Shown here in pieces: positions 48,601 through 61,939 of a stretch of 64,000 bases of DNA. The notes under the pieces are model-generated. The model saw nothing but the letters and a program-made list of their open reading frames with translations. It had not been told where the DNA came from and ran no database searches. The translations under genes and the position numbers were made by a program. Source of the DNA: Warburgia ugandensis (Eukaryota; Streptophyta; Magnoliopsida; Canellales; Canellaceae); NCBI GenBank assembly GCA_035236585.1, contig CP141132.1:65445880-65509879 (forward strand), written 5' to 3'. Every line of letters begins with the position of its first letter. The stretch's first letter is position 1.

Positions 48601-49020
48601 ATTGCCAGGCCTACTTAGTCTTGCCTTTTTCCTCTATGGGTTTCCTTTTTCAATTATTGCTAACTCCCCCTTTAGGTTACTCCTTTCAATTAGAAATAGT
48701 CCCAGTATATATCCCTTTGCCATCTCCATATTGCTTTGTAGGGTGAGGACAATATGGTGGAAATCAGCTCAATTCGAGTCATCAAATTCCTAATCTGGTT
48801 GATTTGTAGTACATATAACCCAATTAGAGTCATCCTAATCATAATTTATTCATCTAATCAACTTCGATGATCATCTAGCCATTAGAATTCAGCAATCAAT
48901 GATTAGATGATTAATTGGGACTAAAAGACACATTTAATCTAATTATGCAAAATTAAATAGTTAGATGATCTATCCACATGCTAGATTAAGATAACTAATA
49001 CTTAAATACTTAATAGTATT
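48601..49020. other. No recognised gene
   Basis: AT-rich sequence with several TAGATGATC motifs between the hAT-like end and the copia RT break. Confidence 0.4.
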
Positions 49021-51000
49021 GAAGACAATTTCACAAATCATTGAAGTGAAGTTGGTTTGTAGCCGTAAATGACTACTTAGATTTGTAAATTCGTGTCTCC
49101 CCTTTACTGGCAAAATTCTGGTGGGATCCACATGTATACCTCTTCATTAAGGTCACCATATAGAAAAACATTATGACGATCAAGTTGGTGAATAGTCCAA
49201 TTATGCATAGATGTGATAACTAGAAGGTGATGCATCATTACTTATTTAGCCACTAGAGTGAATTTCTTAGGTTTATTGAGGACTCCTTGTTGGTTGTATC
49301 ATTTGGCAAAAGACGAGCCTTATAGAGGTCCACATAGCCATCAGGATTATATTTGACCTTATAAAACCATTTACGACCTATATGCTTCATGTTTGGTGGT
49401 AAGGATGTTATTGTCCAAGTGCTTGAATTTCAATAGCCATTGTTTCTTGCCATTTTGGGTCCTAGATAGTCTGGTTAAACAAAGTAAGTTTTGAAATGGA
49501 GGAGATATCTTGGACAAATGAATTGTGAGAGTTCAAGAGATCAATATAAGAAAGGAAATTAAAGAGATAGAATTTAGTACCATTCAACGACCATTCCTCA
49601 TAAGAAGACAATATAGAGCTAGGTGGAAGGGGGTCGTCAAGGTGTTGGAGATAACCATTTTGTATTCGGAGGCAAAAGTGATTCACAAGAATAATCAAGG
49701 GAAACTGGTGCAGGAAATGAAATTAATTGATTATCTATATGTACGAAAGGTGGATTTGTAATGGCTGGTTTTTTATTGATGGTTCAAAATTAGCAAATGG
49801 TAATGGTATTACAGAATTAGATATGATGGATATTGGGTTAGACTCTTTATGAGGAAATATGTGTTCATGAAAAATGGCATCTCTAGAGGTATAGATTGAT
49901 CTAGATTGAAGATCATAAACACGATATCCTTTATGTGCAAAAGGATATTATGCAATATACCTTGCAAGCCCAATGATCAAACTTGGAGTGATTATGAGAA
50001 AGAGTGGAAGCATAATAAAGACAACCAAACACTTGCATGAGTGAATAAGAGTTTTTGTTGAACATAATTTCATAATGTGTCTTGTTAGAAAGCAATGAGT
50101 ACGCATGGGTTGATACGATATGTGATTATGAGAATGCATTCGCCCTAAAAGGAAATAGGCAACTTTTTCTTTTCTTTTCTTTTCTTTTTTCAAAAGTGTA
50201 AGGAACGAGCAATCTCAAGCACATGACGGTGGTTTCATTCCCCAAGACCATTTTGTTAAAAAAGTAGCAATGCAATATTGTTGGTGGATAATCTAAGGAT
50301 TTTCAAAGGAGGAGATCATATCCTTAGAAAAAAAATAAAATTCAATATCAGCATTAGTGCAATTTTTTATTCAATAGTAAAATTAAGTTTGCACTAGAGA
50401 GAAAAATGATTTAAGGTTAGAATTAGTCTCCCACATAAGATACATCCATGTACATCTTAAAAATCATCCAAAATAGTCAATAAATAACAGGCATCTGAAT
50501 TGTAAGGTGTAGAATATCCTCACCAAATATCACAATGGATTAAATGAAATGGTGCGATGGTAAAAATAGAACTAGTACCAAATGTAATTGAGTCTGTTTT
50601 GCAAGTGGGCAAATATCATGTTAACAATTATTGGAAATGTATATGAAATAGACTTTGGCAAAACTTGCATTCTTGGAAATGAAATGTGCCATATTCATTG
50701 ATGTCAAAAATCGGCATGAAGGACTAAAGAATGGGAATAAATTCTAGGTACCTCTAACTTGAAAAATAGTAAAGACCACCATGTTCCCTAGCCACTTCAA
50801 TCGTCTTTGTGAGGAAAGGTCTTGAGAAACACATGAATTTGTGTAAAAAAATTACACAACAACTTAATGCACAAGTAACCTAGCTGATGAAAATGAAATT
50901 TAAGCAAAAAGAATGAACACATAGAATATTGTCAAGTTTGATAGTGGAAGTACGATCATGGAACCTACATGAGACACTGGTGCAGTATTACCATTTGGAA
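49021..51000 (-). pseudogene. Copia integrase C-terminus and RT N-terminus
   Basis: Minus-strand motifs in order: VFGCLYYASTLSHNHSKFD and YRVYDLQSRSIYTSRDAIF (50150-49860, integrase C-terminal region), QNGKKQW-like codons and HIGRKWFYKVKYNPDGYVDL followed by YKARL (near 49380), then WTIHQLDRHNVFLYGDLNEE and VYMWIPPEF (near 49200), and FVKLSS at about 49025. These are the integrase-RT succession of Ty1/copia. RT ends abruptly before its YADD active site. Confidence 0.83.
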
Positions 51001-52277
51001 GTTTTACAGGAAAGGATTTAAATGAATTGGTGAGATCATGTTAGAGAATAGGATCACAAGCTATGTGATCACTTGCTCCAGTCTCGACAATTCAAGACTT
51101 TGAAGTAAAGGAAGAAGATAAGCAAAGAGAATTACTTGCCAGGTTCACTTTTGGCTGTGCAGTACCTTTTTTAACCAATGATAGCAATTGATTATATTGT
51201 TCAAGTGTTAAGGTCGGGGCAGGCATAACAGTACCAACAGTAATAGATTTCTTCTTATCAGTGTCACTAATATGCACCTTACTGCACCTTTGGCTGGAGG
51301 TTTGTCCCAGTATGTAAAGATGATGACCATGTGGATACTCATTAATAAGATGACAATCCTTCTTCTCATGCCCAACTAGTTTTCAATGATCACATTCTAG
51401 GGGAAACTTGTGCTGTTAGATTTTGTCAGATAATAATAACAGGAAGATTTGGTGGTGAGCACCACGGAATCCATAGATTTAGGCAGGTAATACGCGAGCT
51501 TCATTGTTTCTCCTCTTGAAGGATTAGTCAATAAGCCTTGTTGATGGTGGGAAGAGGATTCATAAGTAAAATTTGGGCTCAAACATGACTATAGGACTCA
51601 TGAAGCCACATAAGGAATTGCTAAAGGTGATATTGGTGCTCATATTCTTAAAGGACTCTCAAGGCTCCACATGAACAATTAGAACAACAATCATAAGTTG
51701 AAAATCCATTCCGTAAATTCTTTAATTTTGAGATATAAACAACAATTGAAATAGCTCTTTGGATTTAACAATTTTTTGTAGCACTAGTCTTTGAAAGTCG
51801 TTCTTCAAGATCTACCAAACAACACGAGCAGTGGTAGAATAGATCACATTAGCAGATAAATAACTTGGCAGTGAGTTCAACCAAGATAGAACCATATCAT
51901 TACATCTATCCAAAGCAAAAAATCAATGGAAGCAACTGACAAACCATCAACAAATCTGAACTTGTTTTCAGCTGATAAAGCCATACAAATAACGCGCCTC
52001 CAGGTTGGGTAATTATCTCCTAGAAAGCATTGGGATACTCGGGATATACAAAGATTGTTGGAATGATGAAAGAAAATAAACTAGTAAAAGCTAATCCAGA
52101 GTGGCAAAACAATTGCCCAAAACCAACGTATGGAGATTTATTATTGTCATGATTATCCATTCTTGATAATAAGATGGAAATGAGTCTAAACAAGAACAAA
52201 TCAGCAGCAATGAATGAACAAATGAAGAAGCTTCCAAGATAGTGAACCACAGTACGTAGACTTTTCAATGGAGTTCA
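51001..52277 (-). pseudogene. Copia gag region
   Basis: Fragments MDNHDNNKSPYVGFGQLFCH (52150 region), RRQLPNLEA and WFVSCFH-type codons (near 52000), SWLNSLPSYLSANVI, and PAPTLTLEQYNQLLSLV (near 51210) follow the copia gag order (UBN2-type capsid, then spacer). It is broken by many stops. The leader follows a degenerate PBS. Confidence 0.65.
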
Positions 52278-52543
52278 GGCTTTGATTTTATGAAAAACCC
52301 TTGATAAGGATGAAGATGTTATCATTTCTTATCAATCAATTGGAGGAACTACATACACAAACACACATAAATGGAAACAAATATAAAATGGGCGCCTTTA
52401 ACACATACAACTATAAAACTATGATATCACATGCATCCGATTTTGACATATAACATTATTCATCTAGATAATGTTACACACTCCAACACTCCCAACAGGT
52501 ATCCAATCCTGACAACAGCACACATTCCTGTATCATTCCAACA
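52278..52543 (-). repeat. 5' LTR (52291-52543) and degenerate PBS (52278-52290) of the copia element
   Basis: The minus strand LTR begins TGTTGGAATG, ends TTTTTCA, and is followed at once by TAAAATCAAAGCC, 9 of 13 matches to the tRNA-iMet site TGGTATCAGAGCC. Confidence 0.8.
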
Positions 52544-52565
52544 AAGAGTAAACAAAAAGTGCTAC

Positions 52566-52938
52566 AGTAGGAAAGAGACTTTGCCATCGTCATATAAAGA
52601 AAGAGCTGAGAGTGGGATGGAGGAACCCATATAAACTCCAATCCCATTTGCCTTCTTCAAATTGATGAACTTTAAGGGCGTAGCTATTAAGGGTCCTTTA
52701 TTAGGTTGCGGTACACATTAATCTCCTAAAGACATACAAATTAAATAGCATGTTATTGACCAACCTCCCTTATCATGCTTGACAAAATTTCTACAATTAC
52801 ATGGATAGCAAGTTTGATAGTAAAGTACTATAAATGGTGGTGAGATCAATTACCATGGATCATTAACAATAACATCTCTTAATTCCTTGAAAAGCTTTGG
52901 CTCTCTTGGGGACACACTTGTCTCCCAGATGTGCTTCA
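52566..52938 (-). pseudogene. CCoAOMT-like pseudogene, 5' part (exons 2 and 3)
   Basis: 52566-52717 aligns with exon 3 of the intact gene (58142-58286; shared CATTAAGGGTCC, GATGAACTT/GATGAGCTT), and 52850-52938 with exon 2 (58569-58648; shared CATCTCTTAA, TGGCTCTCTTGGG, ACACTTGTCTCC). Splice-border sequence GTGGATCAATTACCATGGATC is close to the intact donor. Exon 1 was not identified. It completes the pseudogene whose other half is at 31230-31725. Confidence 0.83.
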
Positions 52939-53136
52939 CAATAGATTCAAAATCAAGAGTAACATAAGGAGATGAATAATTCTCAAACATGGAAATGGGA
53001 CATAAAGCATGATAAGTGACTCAACAAGGAGAGTGGGTGCCTCATACAAACCAGTGCTCTACAACAAGTAAGAGAGATATTATCCGAAATGGGGGTTTGA
53101 CAAATGTAATGGCCCCCTCTAAAAACTGCAATCACT

Positions 53137-53359
53137 AAGTATAGAAAAAACTAGGAATGACAGAAAGATATTATCCTCCAAATTGCATAGAGGGTCATCT
53201 TCAATGCTAAATATTGTGGAGTTTGAGGTTTTATGGGGTAAATTAAGTATATAAAAAACTAGGAGTAACGTAAAGATATTACCCCCCAAATTGCATAGTG
53301 TCATTACTATAATTTTAGGATGCTAAATATTGAGGAGCTTGAAGTTTCATGGAGTAAAT
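53137..53359. repeat. Diverged tandem duplication of about 110 bp
   Basis: Units 53137-53244 and 53245-53359 share AAAAAACTAGGA, AAAGATATTA, CCAAATTGCATAG and GCTAAATATTG in the same order with clear divergence. Confidence 0.8.
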
Positions 53360-55150
53360 AGATAGGATAGTGATATGATATCCGTGCCCTCTTGTTTTTT
53401 CCTTAGAGCTCTTTATTAAATGGTAAGCATGGTTACATATATCCTTGGAAGCCTAGATAATTGAAGATCCAAATTGCTCACAGTGTTCCCCTTGACTTAG
53501 ATGGGCCATGTTTGATAGTACTCATTCATTAGATGATCCTACCAGCTCTTTCTTTTCATTGTAAAATGAACTAAAAACTGTTTGCCTATCCATTTTATGA
53601 CTCGAGAAAATAGTAGCTAGGATCATTCAGTGAATAAGAATCTTGGAACATGGACCATCTGAGTCAAGAGTAACATTGTGAATGGTTTGGATTTAAAAAA
53701 TCTCGGTACACCATGACTTATGGCCATTCTTACCATTTAGTGAGGGGCTCATGAGAAAAAACAAAGGCTCATATATCACTTCCTAATGGATAATCCTTAT
53801 GAACAAAAACAATATGCAGTTAAACCTTGATAAATTAGTAGTTTCGAGGACCCTCGGGTTCTTATTAATTTAATGACGTATTATTTTATAGAAACCCCTA
53901 ATAAATCAATTATTTTTAGGATGTCCAACTTTGACACCCCATCTTTATCTTTATGTTAATTTTTCATATTTTTTCCACTACCTAAATATTAATTCTTTAA
54001 TTATTAGGCCTTCTAAGAAACATTAAAAATGCAATATTTCATAACTTTAGTGAGGGCATTAATTTATCACAGCACCTCACATTGGGATCCTTTATGTTTG
54101 TATTAATTTGATGAGAATATTAGTTTAGGAGTTTTAACTTAAGATCTTTAGTTCTGGTACATCAAAAGGACTTGCAAGCATTGATGTAATGAAGTGGAAA
54201 TCATAACTCAAAACCACTTTTTGGATCCTTTTGTTGTGCTGTTAGAATGCCAGAAATCAGAGGTTTAGAATTGTGCACTAGGAAGGGATATACCACCTTA
54301 CAATTTTACCTACTCAACATCCATAGAAACAACTAAAGAATTATATACATTTGGAGTGATCATATGACACACATGATGGGTGAAATACAATTAAGCAGGT
54401 GGCACCTATTCAATCATACAGACCTCTCAGGTGGTGATGAGGTATTAACAAAAACTAAAGCCTCTTATTTTAAGCCTATGATTTCTTGGTTTCAGTGGAA
54501 GGCTAGAAAATGCAAAATCAATAGTTTGCATTTATCATCAAACCTCAAGCAAATCAAAGACTTTGGGGTAGGACCAGAAGCATAGCCTAGTAAGTAAATG
54601 GTTTGATCATAAAGTAAATGACTCTACTTGTATTTACTGCCGGCCACTCCTAACTCCTTCAAGTACATGTGGCTCATTGATTTGCATGTTAAGTCATCCT
54701 ATAGAGAAATGCTAGCAGGACTAATTTGTCGGCTCAACCTAGCTAGACCCACTTTTAGATGATCTGACCCACCCTAGATTGATTAGAGACCAAAATTTAT
54801 TATGGTTAGTGTTAAGTGTTCAATTTTGGTAAAAATACCCCTAATTTAGCATTCAATTAGATCATCTAACCATTCAAATTTGCAAAACTTAGCTTGATTT
54901 TGAATTTAACTCCAATTGACCATCCAAACCTTAATTTGTCAAAATCAACGGTCAGATGATCATTAGAGCTCATTAGATAATTAATATACAGTTTAGATGA
55001 TTCTGATTTAGTCTTTTCTTTTGCAGATTAACCAAAAGAGGCGTTGATGGATACTATTAAAAGTTGATGGTGCAAATCATCTTAAAGTACATTGGATGGA
55101 CCAGATTACCCATAAAGATAGATGAGATAGTTTTCTAGAAGCCAATGGAG
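53360..55150. other. No recognised gene
   Basis: Only short frames. The part after 54640 has LTR-like composition with repeated GATCATCTAA/TTAGATGATC phrases. Confidence 0.4.
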
Positions 55151-55249
55151 CTTAATTGAGAATCATGGACAAAAAAAGAAAACATGGAAGAAGGCAACTA
55201 GCATTTGTGGAGGAGTTTCCAAGGAGGGGACCCAAATTAGCATTTTCCT

Positions 55250-55544
55250 CCTTATTTTTCTCCATTTTCCTTTTCCACTCTCTCTCTCTTTCCTTCCTTT
55301 TCTCTTTCCCTCCTTATTTTTCTTCTTTATTTCTTCTTTCCATCCTCTCTCACGTTCCCAATTTTCTTTCTCTCTTAACTTTCTCTTTTCTCCCCTTCCT
55401 TCTCAACGTACCCACCTCTCTTCTCCCTAACATCTTTCTCCCCCTCTTGCCTCGTCTCCTCCATTCTCCATTCTCCCTTCTCAACCCTTTTTCCTAGACC
55501 GTAGAGGCAAACACCACCCTTCACCTTCTCTCCCACTCTCATCT

Positions 55545-55612
<68 letters not shown>

Positions 55613-55860
55613 AAATGTCGTCTCCCTCAGCCAGTCGACGCCCCATGAAAACTAGATCACACCTGACACAGGGAAACTCCCGCACCGGCTTTTCCCCGAG
55701 TCTTCACCTGCTGGATCCCATTCCCAGCTTCCTCTACGCCTCCGGTCGGCCCAGAGGAGAAAACCCAGATCAGGTTTTCTCCATTGGCTTCCCTTCCCTC
55801 CTCTTCTTCTCTTTCCCTCACTTCCCCTTTCCTCTTCATACTCCTTCTCTCCCATAGTTT

Positions 55861-55938
<78 letters not shown>

Positions 55939-56884
55939 CCATATCATCTTTCTCCTCACCACCTGCATCTCTAGGGGTTTTCTCTTCACCGGACGTCCCG
56001 GAGATGGAAACACGAAGTGGGTTTTCCCCACTTTTCCTCCTTTCTTCTTCCCTCTCCTCCTTCCTCTTTCCCTCTTCTCCCTTCTCCTCCTCCCACATCT
56101 ATCTTCTCCATCGGGTTTCCTGGTTTTTCCTAAAAAACCAGATTTTTCATGAAATTCCAGTTTTACCCTCGCTCTTTAAAAGAAATTACAATTTTGTCCT
56201 TTTCCGTTATTTCCATCTGTGTCCCCAGTTTATTTCCATCTGTGTCCCATTTTATTTCGGTTTTATTTTATCTGCATTTTTCTTATCCAGGAACTGCCTC
56301 ATCTCTACCAGATCAATTAAGGCCTAACCCATCAACGATTTAGCCTTAATAAAAAAAAAATCCTCCAATTTCTCATTTGATTTTGAATTAATTTTACAAG
56401 ATCATTATCAGGACATCCCTATACATAATTAATGCTTCTGATCTTAGATTTGAAATTCAAAAATCAATCTGAACCGTCCAAAATCTTGAAATTACAATTT
56501 AGCCCATATCTTTTTTATTTTGAAGAATCTGTTAAATCCAACTGGTGGATTACTAATCAAGAATGTGTTGAAGATATCCGTAAAGACGGATAAGTTTTTA
56601 GAAGACCATAAGTGAAGATTTTGATAAAGATTGATTTAGGGAAGTAGTTTTTTCTCATTATTTGATTTGATTTGTTTTATTTCGGAACTGAAAATTCTGT
56701 ACTTTTGAGAAGTTGATTAGAACTGAACATTGATTCTCATTTCAATAATTCCAGTAATTTTGAGTGATTTCTTTTGAATTTTACATAATTAAATTTTATT
56801 AAAATTTCTACTTTTTAAATCAAGTCCTCGTGGGATCGACCCATACTTGCATAAGCTACACTACAATAACCCGTGCACTTACAG
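55250..56884. repeat. CT-rich repeat block, probably part of an LTR element
   Basis: Pure (CT)n runs at 55550-55609 and 55863-55934 sit in pyrimidine-rich sequence. It ends with the 56817-56884 motif, found inverted at 36104-36172. Both loci also have GA/CT runs and a phrase of the type CTCTTTAA...AATTTTGTCC, so one retroelement family in opposite orientations is likely. Long open frames here are artefacts of the repeat. Confidence 0.6.
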
Positions 56885-56889
56885 TTAAA

Positions 56890-57490
56890 CAATCAATAGT
56901 TAGATGATTTGAGCTATGCCATTTTGGGCTTTAAATAATTAAATCATGCTATGGGACCTTTTAACTGAAAAAGCACGTAACTAAAAGCATCCAATAGGCG
57001 TTTTCAGGTAGCCTAAATAGGAGATGCCGAACAAGATGAATATGTCAGATCAAATGCTTGGCATAGGTAAATCGAGCCTGAAAAGAGTCTCAAAATGAGT
57101 CCCACCATCATTTCTTTATCCTATAAATTGGATACTTCATAGAAGTAATGGTTCACATGACACATGTCCATCATCTATAATCCTTAGAAATCTTAGTTTC
57201 TAGGATGAAAATGGAAGGTTCAGGAATGTAAAAAAAAAGAGAAAAAAAAAAGAGAGAGGCCATTTTTTGGTTGATAAATAAAAGGCTTAGAATCGTCCAT
57301 CTAACATAACCTATGGAATTCCGGGTACTTACAGATAGTTAATCTTATCCAATGATTAAAAGTCATCCATCTAAAGAGATGCTTATCAAGCAGACATTTA
57401 TAAGTCTGAAAATCTACTTCCCTAGTCCAGAGTTATAACAACGTAGAAATACTACAAGTGTGGAGGTTTAAAACCAGCCAAGAGGACAAG
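56890..57490. other. Intergenic, 3' flank of the CCoAOMT-like gene
   Basis: No feature seen. Confidence 0.4.
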
Positions 57491-57491
57491 G

Positions 57492-58850
<1,359 letters not shown>

Positions 58851-58946
58851 TGGTAATCAGTTGCACAATCTGTTGTCATTTGATTTTCAAAATACTTTTG
58901 ATAGAGATCGATCTCGCATCATAATCGTCTTTTGCATTTAAAAAGC

Positions 58947-58952
58947 ATTATA
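58947..58952 (-). promoter_or_regulatory. Possible TATA box of the CCoAOMT-like gene
   Basis: The minus strand reads TTTTTATAAT about 97 bases upstream of the start codon, a fitting distance for a leader of about 65 bases. Confidence 0.45.
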
Positions 58953-58999
58953 AAAACTGGGGTTGTTACAGCTACAAATCCCATAGACCTTTCACTAGT

Positions 59000-61930
59000 C
59001 TTCAACTCCACTGCTTTGAGTTCACATCTCTTAGTGGGTATAAGTATTCATATGATTTCTGCATGAATATCATGTTTGAGGTTCACCACTTAGCCATCAG
59101 TCAACCATTTTCCACATTACTCAATTGCTTGTTAAGCATGGCAAAGCCACCATGGATTGTGTGCCAAAGTCTGTACTAAACTTCCAAGAGTTCTAAGGTC
59201 CATGTTACTACCCTTTTATCATAAGAATTTTTATTTTATTATATGTTATGTTATTTGACTTAGCCAATCAATATGGAAGTTACTATTCATATATATTGAT
59301 AAGCTTAGCTTATACTACTGTTTTCCCTTATATTATACTAGATGTTATTACATACATGTTAATGAAGTTTAAGGATTTTCAACCATGGGGAATTTCATTC
59401 AACTAGCCACCCAAGCATGGACTAATTGGTTCCACAAACAGATACCTCCCTGTTGGAAATTCTTGCTTGGACATTCCACCATGTCCGCCCAAAACGAGGT
59501 TAGAAGTCTACCTAATCCAATCATTTCATTCCTGAAACCTCAACCAACTGATAGATTATTAGTCAGTTACAAATTTCCTAAGAACTCCCATTCATTTGCC
59601 AATCAACCGAAGGCCAAAAGGCCATCAACATAAGGCATGCCCATGCTAGTTTTTTACAAGGGGTGTCCCATTCACCCATGTTGTTCCATACTAAACACCA
59701 TCATTTCAAAGTCAAAGTGCTAGGACAAAATCATCATTCATAAGGGTATGAAATATGCATATTATTTCCCTAAAAGCATTTAATGCATTACTGTCCATGG
59801 GTACTCCATGGATTCTACTTCTTTTTAAGTCAAATTAAGTACCAACAAGAAGGCATTTAGTTATCCCTATGATAATAGTAAAAATGCTTCACTAAAAGAT
59901 GAAAATTAATAGTGTTTTGCTAACAAATTTACACAAGTTTATACCCATATGGAAGTCCACTTCAAGTAATTCAAAACTCATTTAAAACATGATTCTATCA
60001 AGTAGAGCAAGAGTTGTTGTCCATGATAAGAAACATTTAGGTTGATAACCTAATCTGAAAGAACATTTGGGTTGAAAAACACAGAAAAATATATCAACCA
60101 AAGTAGCCTTAATAAGAAACAAAAGAAAAGTGAAAGCAATCAAGCACCTGTAAGCTTGCACTTGTTAGCTTTGATTCTCTTAATGAATATCTCCAACACT
60201 AGGGTTTACACATGAATCACTTGATTCCACCCTCTTTCCTTGCTTACATACCCCCTCCTCCCCCTGCTCCTCCCCACTGCTCGTATCACCCTCCCTAGAA
60301 TCTAGTTTCCCCCTACCCACCCCGGGTACCCAATTTGCTGCACCCCTCCCCCCACTGCTCCCCAGAACCTAGTAATTACATGTATGCCATGTAATTAATA
60401 TGGATGTAAGACTTGAGAGATATTTACATGTATGCTTCAACCATACTCACTGCCCACATTTTCCATAAAGGGGGATCATTACATGAATTTATGTAAATAT
60501 TATCACATTCAGTGGCGTTGGGCTCATTTTGAGTTTCACGTGGCAACATATGAAAAAGGTACTTTCTTATAATCTAATTTATGTGTATAATGTTAGAAAT
60601 TTGAGGAAAGAATGTGGAAGTAGAGTACAAGAAATGATGTAAGGCTTATGGCGCATATAATCCAGTGTTCCTTATTGGCTCCCACTAGGGTTGCTTATAG
60701 GATTAATTTGGCAAACCAATCCTAAGACACTATAAGCCTTATTTGGGTTATGTAAGCAGCCAACATAAAATCTACCTATGAACTCTAATTAGGTAGGATC
60801 TAATCTATCAGAATAATACTAAAAGAAAATTCAAGAGTATTTGAAAAACTTGTTTTATGTTCTTGAAAATATTGGAAATGATTCCTTTTATAGAATTTTT
60901 GGGTAGTTATTTTCTCACCAAATGATTCTTTAGTAAGCAACTCTTTCAACTAAATATTTCTCTTCATTTTAAATTTGAGACACAACTCTTAGTTTTGAAA
61001 ATTCAAACTCAATACAACTAATTTTATAAATAAATATATTTAATTAACAATAAAAGTATCCAACGAATAAACTATGGTTAAACCATATGGCACTACCAGT
61101 GCAACACAAATAGTTGACAAGCATGATAAGAACTATATGTGGGGGCCAATGTTTGAAGATCCAACATTCATTTGGCAAAACTTGTCTTACATGGGCTGTA
61201 TAAAAATTACCATCATTAGTTAATTTGAACTTCCTTAGCTATCCATTATACGTCCTAAAGCAGGGCTTTGGATCATCTAGTGAAGAAGAATTTTGGGGTA
61301 GGGTTCACTTTAGATGGTTGAGTAGAGGAATGGTCTCAATAGTAAAATAGCTGTGAATGACATATTGTTCTATTTATGCTTTCAAGTTCTTGGGCTTCAT
61401 GTATACATATACCATAGCAAAGCTCTATAAACTCGATGACTGGGAGACATGGCCATGTCATATTACCGAACATTTTGGTTAGGGATTTTGGGTCATTTAG
61501 ACCCAAATGGTGGGCTACTATATATACATTCTTTTATGTACTTGAACGAAAGGAGTTACCTTATTTTGTTTCTCATCCCTTTCTCTTTCTCTTTCCTCTA
61601 GACATCATTAGAGATGTAAGATATTTCGCTTGTTACTGAAGCAAAATGGGAGAAGATCCATGCATCACATCTTTCTTCTAAACAAGGTACTTCTCATTTT
61701 CTTTTCTTCCCATCTCCCTCTCTATTCCAACACTTTGACCTTCTTTAAACTTGTTGAAAATGGATCCTTCCACTGGAATATATGCCTTAGAAGATCTTCA
61801 AGAAGCTTGGAGAATGAGTAGCTTGCATATTTACTGGAAAGACTGAATAATGTGTTCATTGGTCTAAGGAAGAAAGACACATCATATGGATGTCTTCTAC
61901 TAGAGGATATAGATTCATAGTAAAGTAAGC
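59000..61930. other. No recognised gene
   Basis: The sequence is AT-rich apart from a C-rich patch at 60250-60370. Upstream parts of the LINE may lie in 61-62 kb but I could not read an RT domain. Confidence 0.4.
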
Positions 61931-61939
61931 TTATCATGG

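Larger units (their letters stand above)
31779..52543 (-). mobile_element. Ty1/copia retrotransposon inserted in the CCoAOMT-like pseudogene, itself invaded
   Basis: The ends are matching LTRs (31779-32178 and 52291-52543). On the minus strand from the right come LTR, degenerate PBS, gag, integrase and the first part of RT (to about 49021). Then about 16.5 kb of other elements intervene, followed by the RNase H end (32200-32489) and the 3' LTR. RT C-terminal and RNase H N-terminal sequence is absent, so deletion accompanied the nested insertions. No clear 5-bp target duplication is visible. Confidence 0.82.

Noticed and set aside
40079-48608. 8-bp target duplication for the hAT-like block (GCTTCACA versus ATTGCCAG or AATTGCCA)
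   Set aside because: At best 4 of 8 bases match, no better than chance.
31774-52548. 5-bp target duplication for the large copia (GATGG versus AAGAG)
   Set aside because: They do not match; the insertion call rests on LTRs and gene split instead.
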